In this document: one piece after another, positions 57,960 to 64,000 of the stretch
How positions within the stretch are numbered: position 1 is the first letter of the stretch
How the letters are laid out: each line of letters begins with the position of its first letter
Assembly (NCBI GenBank): GCA_019914995.1
Contig: CM034134.1
Span: forward strand, 1,816,145 to 1,880,144
Reading direction: 5' to 3'
DNA from: Acanthochlamys bracteata
Lineage: Eukaryota; Streptophyta; Magnoliopsida; Pandanales; Velloziaceae
Length of the DNA: 64,000 bases
The notes under the pieces: generated by a model
What the model was told of the DNA's origin: nothing
The model's input: the letters and a program-made list of their open reading frames with translations, nothing else
Databases searched by the model: none
Program-made: the position numbers and the translations under genes

Positions 57960-59240
57960 ATCTTCAATCACAATACGAGAAAGATGGTCTGCTACCACAT
58001 TCTCGCTTCTTTTCTTATCTTTAATCTCCAAGTCAAACTCTTGTAGCAATAAGATCCATCGAATCAACCTAGGCTTAGCATCTTTTTTAGTCAACAAATA
58101 CTTAAGAGCAGCATGGTCAGTCAATACAATAACTTTAGAACAAAAAATATATGAACGAAATTTTTCTAAAGCAAACACCACAGCAAGCAACTCTTTTTCT
58201 GTTGTTGAATAATTAAGTTGTGCATCATTCAAAGTTTTGCTAGCATAATATATAACATGTGGTAGTTTATCAATTCGTTGACCTAAAACTGTACCAATAG
58301 CGTAATCTGAAGCATCACACATCAATTTAAATGGTAAATTCCAGTCAGGAGCAGTAATGATAGGAGCAGTAGTTAAGACATTTTTCAAATTATTGAATGC
58401 ATGCAAACAATCTTTATCAAAATCGAACACAGCATTCTTAGCCAATAAATCACATAGAGGCCTAGTTATTTTAGAAAAATCTTTAATAAATCTTCTATAA
58501 AAACTAGCATGGCCTAAAAAACTTCTAATGCCCTTAACTGAATTAGGGGAAGGTAGATTTTTAATAATTTCAATTTTTGCTCTATCCACCTCAATTCCTT
58601 TACTAGAAACCACATGTCCTAAGAGAATTCCTTGTTTAACCATAAAATGACATTTTTTCCAATTCAAAACTAAATTCGTTTCTTCACATCTAGATAAAAC
58701 CAATTTCAAATTATTAAGGCATCCATTAAAAGAAGATCCAAAAACTGAAAAGTCATCCATAAATACCTCGATGATTCCTCTACTATATCAGAGAATATAG
58801 CCATCATATATCTTTGAAATGTTGCTGGAGCATTACACAAACTAAAGGGCATTCTCTTATAGCCAAAAGTACCAAATGGACAAGTGAAAGTTGTCTTCTC
58901 TTGGTCTTCCGGAGCAATTGGAATTTGATTATAACCTAAAAAACCATCAAGAAAATAATAATGTGAGTGTCCAGCTAAACGTTCAAGCATTTGATCAATG
59001 AAAGGTGTAAAAAAATGATCTTTTCTTGTTGCAGAATTTAACTTCCTATAATCAATACAAACACGCCATCCTGTAGTTGTTCTTGTAGAGATCAATTCAT
59101 TATTCTCATTTTTAACTACTGTTACCCCAAATTTCTTAGGTACTACTTGTATAGGACTAATCCATCTACTATCAGAGATTGGATAGATTATTCCTACATC
59201 AAGTAGTTTTAAAATTTTAGCTCTAACAACCTCTTTCATA
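57960..59240 (-). pseudogene. inner Athila-type element, reverse transcriptase and RNase H
   Basis: Fossil RT-RNase H. RT has WRVCIDYRKLNSATRKDHFF, MLERLAGHSHYYFLDGFLGY and FGYKRMPFSLCNAPATFQRY, then the YxDD-type zone at about 58760. RNase H has [18 protein letters not shown] near 58320, [27 protein letters not shown] and VVADHLSRI. The sequence style (VVKNENNELI before WRVCIDYRKLN) is diagnostic of Athila. Confidence 0.88.
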
Positions 59241-59589
59241 TTAGGATTTAATCTCCTTTAGCTTTCACGAGTAGGTTTGGCATCATCCTCCATTAAAATT
59301 CTATGCATACACATCACAGGACTAATACCTTTTTATGTCAGCTATTGTCCAACCTATTGCTGTCCTATGCTCTTTTAGGATACTAATGAGGCTCTCCTCT
59401 TCTCTAACTTTAAGATCTGAAGATATGATGACTGGGAGGGTTTCATTATCACCTAAGAATGCATATTTAAGATGTTCAGACAATGGTTTGAGTTCTAACT
59501 TAGGAGGGACTACAGTAGATGGCTCTATCCTTATTTTATTCATCTCTAAAGGTTCAAATGAAGTTCTATAACTAGGTTGAATTGGTTTT

Positions 59590-60342
59590 ACATATTTAGG
59601 GCAGCGAGCATATCATTAGAATTATCATTATCTGCCATATCTAAAGTTAACGTTGCTTCCAAATCATCCTTGTATTTTTTCTGCAAAACAACAGAATCGA
59701 TTAGTGGATCTAATAAATCAACAGAAAAGCAAGAATCTGAAGAAATAGAAGGATGTTTTAAAGCATCAAACACTTTGAATTTAACGGTTTCACCCAATAC
59801 TGTATTGTGAGGGTGCCTTTTTTCACGTTGATACATGTGTCTGCAGTAGCCATAAACGGACGACCAAGAGGAATAGGGATCTCACGATCACTTCTCAAGT
59901 TTTCCTCCATGTCTAAAACAATGAAATCTGCAGGAAGAATTAATTTGTCAACTTGAACTAAAACATCCTCTATAATACCTGTGGGATGCCGTATAGAATG
60001 GTCAGCAAGCTCGAGACGTGCAGTAGTCTTTTTTATACCTTCCAAACCCAACTCTTTATAGATAGAAAATGGCATGAAGTTGATGCTTGCTCCTAGGTCC
60101 AACATAGCACGTCCAAGTCTCTTGGCACCAATAGTGATAGGAATATCAAAACTACCTGGACCATCAAGCTTAGGTGAAAGCTCATTTTTCAACACTACAC
60201 TTACATTCTTTTTCAACCTGACTCCTTCGTTTGGTGCAAATTTGAGTTTGTAAGCCTTCAAATTTTTAATGAATTTTCCATATGCTGGAATCTGTTCAAT
60301 CACATCAAGCAAAGGAAGGTTAATATGCACATTACTTAACAT
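59590..60342 (-). pseudogene. inner Athila-type element, protease zone
   Basis: Fossil aspartic protease zone with LGRAMLDLGASINFMPFSIY (the DxGAS catalytic strand), followed by RPFMATADTCINV. It corresponds to the usual LxDLGASVxxMP stretch of Athila proteases. It lies between gag and RT, as expected. Confidence 0.82.
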
Positions 60343-60539
60343 ATTATAAATATCTTGAAATTACTTATCCTGTTTATTTTGTTTTAACCGGCACGGAAAT
60401 GGTATAGGAGGTGTATAACGATCAACCGCCTTATGCAGTCCAGAAGGATGATGATCAAATTTCTTCCCATGGTGTTGATCATTCTTAGATGGCGATGATT
60501 CCGACATTTTTTCTCTTAATTCAGATCTGTCCAGCTCTT

Positions 60540-61887
60540 ATTTTTCATCATTTGTAACTACACTTTCATCAGAAACATCATCTTTATTGTCATTATTAAT
60601 AAGCTTACCTGATCTTAATTGAATGGCTTTTGCTTGTTCATTATTTCTTGGATTGATGTTAGATTGACTAGGAAACTTACCAGGCTCTCTTTGGCTCAAA
60701 GCTTGCGCAATTTGATCTACTTGAGCTTTAAGCTTTTGTTGACCAATTGCTAACTGTTTTACCAAATCCTACAATGAAGTCGATGGCTTTGGTTGAGGTG
60801 AAGGTTGGTGTTGTTGATTGCTCCACGAAAAGTTTGGATGATTCCTCCATCCAGAATTGTAAGTGTTTGAATATGGATCATGTTTAGGATGTCGGTTATA
60901 CGAACTTACCATATTTGATTGTTCTTGTACAAACTCAGAAAAATCTACTCCCTATGGACAATGTACAGTAGAATGACCAAATAAATCACAAATGCTACAT
61001 ACCTCTTGTGTTGAAAGTTTTCCGTTCATAGCCAGCAAAGCATCCAATTTGTTATTAATAGCATTCATCTCCGCTTTAGAAACATAATCGTTATTACCAT
61101 TTACCTCATAAATTCCAGCTCGTCTTCCTCGTGTATCTATATGTTGTGTCTCAAGAGCTAGATTTTCGAATAGCGTTTGACATTCAGCTGGTGTCTTATT
61201 CCGAATAGATCCACCTGCATAATTATTCAATGCAGTCTTGCTAGAAACGATTAGTGCCTTATAAAATATACGCATCAAAACCAAAATAGGCAAACCATGA
61301 TGGGGACATTGAATTAATAAGTTATTAAATCGCTCCCATGCCTCAGAAAATGACTTATCAGATTGTTGAGTGAATTGCATGATTTTATCTCTTAATGCAT
61401 CAGTTTTCTGAGTTGAAAAGAATTTCTCTAAAAATCTGTTTTGAATTTCAGTCCAAGTAGTAAGTGAACCAGATCTAAGTGATTGTAACCATACCTTTGC
61501 TCTATCTTTTAAAGTGTAGGGAAAGATTTTCATTTGAAGGTGTTCCTCAGTAACCCCATCTGTCAAAGGCATGTTAGAAACCATATTGAAAATTTCTCGA
61601 ATATGAGCTAAAGGATCCTCATTGTTCAAACCATGAAAAGAAGGCATCATATTAAAATAAATATTTTTCAACTCATAGTTTCTAACAGCATCAAGGAGAA
61701 CTATACTAGATGGAGATACAGAAATTGTGGGAATATCGAGATCTCTCATTGTTTCATTCGGTGCAACAACCATCTCTTCAATTCTAATATTCAAATGATT
61801 TCTACGCTCACGTCTAATTCTTCTAACCTCTCTTTCAAGCTCAGGATCAAATTCAAGTGAAGATTGACTATGAGAGCGAGTGATCAT
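60540..61887 (-). pseudogene. inner Athila-type element, gag
   Basis: Fossil gag starting MITRSHSQSSLEFDPELE. The capsid zone has EHLQMKIFPYTLKDRAKVWL, SWTEIQ-like TTWTEIQNRFLEKFF and CPHHGLPILVLMRIFYKAL (about 61550-61230). A CCHC zinc knuckle CSICDLFGHSTVHCP lies near 60955-61000, followed by a linker zone to about 60540. The layout is typical of Athila/Tat gag. Confidence 0.87.
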
Positions 61888-62003
61888 GCAATAATGTAAC
61901 TATAATGAAAAACAAACTAATATGTTCTAAACTAAATGCAGAACAATTCAAAATATAAAGAATCTAAATGAAGCTAAATTGAATCAAAATCAAAACAAAA
62001 CAA

Positions 62004-62021
62004 TCCCCGGCAACGGCGCCA
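62004..62021 (-). other. primer binding site, tRNA-Asp type
   Basis: The plus strand reads tccccggcaacggcgcca, identical to the 3' end of plant tRNA-Asp including its CCA. On the element's strand it is therefore the complementary minus-strand primer site. tRNA-Asp priming is characteristic of Athila. It lies 9 bases from the LTR edge at 62031. Confidence 0.92.
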
Positions 62022-62030
62022 AAAACTTGA

Positions 62031-63322
62031 TGTAGATAAAACCAACTAAGAAAAACTCAGTAATTCTATCCTAGTCTATCCCGCAAGTGCAAGGTTGTCG
62101 TCTACCGTATAGCATATAACGAGTTTGTTCCACAGAGATTGTTGTTAACTCTAATTCAAAATTTTTTTTTTTTTACTAACAAAAGTTTTGTTTGTAAAAG
62201 CGAATCAAAAGGTACGAGAGCTAAGAACGAAAAGTAACGCACGGATCGAGAAAACAGATATGCAAACAACTGGAGTTTTAGAATCCACCACTAATGCCTC
62301 TAATTTAATCTTTAAATAAATATGATAATAGATTATGATGATTGTGAAGACCTTGTATCTAACACCTTGGTCCAGTTCTTAGATATGATTTCTAATTATG
62401 ACTTTAACTTTGGTCCAGTATAAAATCACCTATCGCTAGTGATGTTCTAACTCCTTGTTTAGAAATTACTAACGATGCATTAGGTTCTACGAAATCATTA
62501 ATCATGTAGTTACATTCACTTTGGTCCAATAAATATTAACTACAGTTATTAATCCTGTAATTCGTAAGTTATGCTCCGATTGGTCCTCGCAAACACAATT
62601 AATATAATAATTTAGATATCAAACTCAATGCTAATCATGCATGCAAATTTAACATCTAAACATCCTTTCAAACAAGAATTAACAACTCACATAAAATCAA
62701 CAATCCATACATCACATAGTATTCAAGAAATAAATTAAATTTATTAGGGTTTCATCCTAACTCCAGTTTAGAAAATTTAGCAACTCATATTAATATTACA
62801 CACAATAATATTGTATGAAAAATAAAACATGAGAAAAAGAGAAGAAAGCAAATCTGAAGAATTTTTCGTCTCTTAATCTGATCTTCCTTCTGTCTCCCAT
62901 TCGGCTCTCTCTAGGTTTTCCGTTGGCTTTTCATTCGTTCCTTGTTTGTTCCTTTTGGCCTTCCATTCACCCCTTTTTATAGTTGAACTTTCTCCCACAA
63001 AATTAGGAAAAAATATCTTCAGGATCTTCGGATTAGATTTGATATAAATTTGTTGCTATATTTGATGCTATATTTGATGCTAGATTTAATGCTAGATCTT
63101 TGGTTTAGATTTGATTGGTCAAATGCATCAATGAGGACCGCCGCTTGACATTTCCTTCCATGATTAGCTCTTTTATTTTATTCTTTCAATAATTTACTTT
63201 TTTATTCACCTATACTTCACAAAATAAAATAAAATAAATTAATTCATATTATGAATAGAATTTTAATAAAAATTTAATATTTACTATAACAACAAGATAT
63301 AATAAATATGTATCATTACACA
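62031..63322 (-). repeat. inner Athila-type element, 5' LTR
   Basis: About 1.29 kb on the outer side of the primer site, with plus-strand ends tgtagataaaa and cattacaca (TG...CA). Outer-element coding sequence resumes within about 10 bases of its right edge. It includes the cgcaagtgcaagg word common to Athila-type LTRs and a poly-A/T tract near 62163. I found no second copy in the window. Confidence 0.83.
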
Positions 63323-63329
63323 TTATCAT

Positions 63330-64000
63330 CCATACATCAAACAATTCAACTTCAACAATATTATGCAGTGGCATCTCATTCTTTTTTGAGATATTTCCCG
63401 TTCTTTGGCATTGATCACAAATAGTAACAAATGTATGTGCATCCAGAAATAATGAAGGCCAGTAAAAACTTGATTATAGTATCTTTGCCGCTATTTTTGT
63501 TCCACCAAAGTGACCTCCATATTCCGATGAATGACAATGATGCAGGATGCTTTCCATCTCCTCTTCTTGTACACATCTTCTTATGGTCTGATCTGAACAT
63601 TGTTTGTATAGGACTGGATCTTCCCAAATGTAGTGCTTAACATCAGCAAAACAAATTTTCTTTTAGTGGTAAGATAGATCTGAAGGAATTATGCTACTGG
63701 TCCAAGTAATTCACGAAATCGGCATACCATGGAGCATCGGTACTTCGAAGAGAAAATAATTGTTCATCAGGGAATGCTACATTAATGGCAATGGTAGCCT
63801 CTTCACCTTGTTCTATCCGAGATAAAGTGATCAGCCACTTGATTTTTATAACCCTTTTTGTCTCGGATTTTCAAATCAAATTCTTGCAGCAGAAGTACCC
63901 ATCGAATGAGCCTTCGTTTAGCATCTTTTGTTTTTTAGCAAATACTTGAGAGCTGAGTGGTCAGTGTAGACTATCACTTTGAAGCAAACCAAATATGATC
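63330..64000 (-). pseudogene. outer Athila-type element, RNase H to integrase N-terminal part
   Basis: Continuation of the outer element. From the window edge leftward: the RNase H end (SALKYLL-like zone near 63950, then an ADHxIS-like stretch near 63830), a linker, and the integrase zinc-binding zone with HHCHSSEYGGHFGGTKIAAK (about 63540-63480) and CDQCQRTGNISKKNEM, ending PLHNIVEVELFDVW at about 63330. Confidence 0.85.

Larger units (their letters stand above)
55476..63322 (-). mobile_element. Athila-type gypsy element (inner), inserted in the outer one
   Basis: A minus-strand Athila-lineage element nested in the integrase region of the outer element. Read from right to left: LTR 62031-63322, tRNA-Asp primer site 62004-62021, gag (about 61887-60540), protease (about 60340-59590), reverse transcriptase (about 59240-58650), RNase H (about 58330-57960), integrase (about 57700-56594) and a non-coding 3' tract. 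Only one LTR was recognised; no second copy was seen at the left edge. It is broken, with roughly seven or eight breaks, but long domains remain open, so it is younger than the copia at 13683-17987 and the chromovirus at 43786. Confidence 0.88.
51937..64000 (-). mobile_element. Athila-type gypsy element (outer), split by a second element
   Basis: A minus-strand Ty3/gypsy element of the Athila lineage. Its 3' LTR is 51937-53418, followed in reverse order by a polypurine tract (53421-53430), a non-coding 3' region, and the integrase end (54593-55475). A second Athila-type element then intervenes (about 55476-63322), after which this element resumes at about 63330 with the integrase zinc-finger zone (CDQCQRTGNISKKNEM near 63380) and RNase H, running out of the window. 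The two flanking halves meet within the PLHNIVEVELFDVW..FMxPF stretch, which proves the nesting. Its 5' LTR, primer site and gag are outside. It is broken, with several breaks visible. Confidence 0.85.

Overview
The window reads as nuclear DNA of a flowering plant, most likely a eudicot. The evidence is plant-specific retrotransposon lineages (Sirevirus, Athila, plant RTE), intron-split host genes with plant-only domain architectures (a class 3 mono/diacylglycerol lipase, a four-MA3 translation regulator, a pectin methylesterase inhibitor), AT-rich intergenic DNA and small MITEs. There is no sign of operons, prokaryotic genes, CRISPR or organellar DNA. I cannot name the species.

Layout. 1-12162 is a stack of nested mobile DNA. 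A CACTA (En/Spm) transposon with an eroded transposase was entered by an Athila-type LTR, that LTR was entered by a Sirevirus whose 3' part fills 1-6992, and a hAT-like MITE sits exactly at the edge of the LTR. 12163-18000 holds a degraded F-box gene and an old minus-strand copia element with both LTRs and a near-matching target duplication. 18000-21250 is AT-rich intergenic DNA with a diverged 320-bp tandem duplication. 21250-36200 is the gene-bearing core: a five-exon lipase gene (+), a one-exon PMEI gene (-) convergent with it, a candidate three-exon microprotein gene (-), and an MA3/PDCD4-type gene (-) that carries a frameshift. 36200-43770 is intergenic, with a decayed RTE-type LINE (+), two possible orphan exons, a minisatellite and hAT-like debris. 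43786-51442 is an old gypsy chromovirus (+) whose right LTR contains a solo Sirevirus LTR. 51937-64000 is an Athila-type gypsy element (-) whose integrase region is split by a second, better preserved Athila-type element (-), about 55476-63322.

Function. The host genes form no pathway cluster. The lipase probably acts on mono- and diacylglycerols at a membrane. The PMEI would act in the cell wall, and the MA3 protein would bind the eIF4A helicase. Most of the sequence is transposon fossil in successive layers, and the order of insertion can be read from which element interrupts which. I found no clear new biological system. The best novelty candidates are the 60-residue three-exon reading frame at 31234-32786 and the MA3 gene with an unusual first exon and a frameshift. 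All gene models come from reading the sequence by eye; no database search was run.
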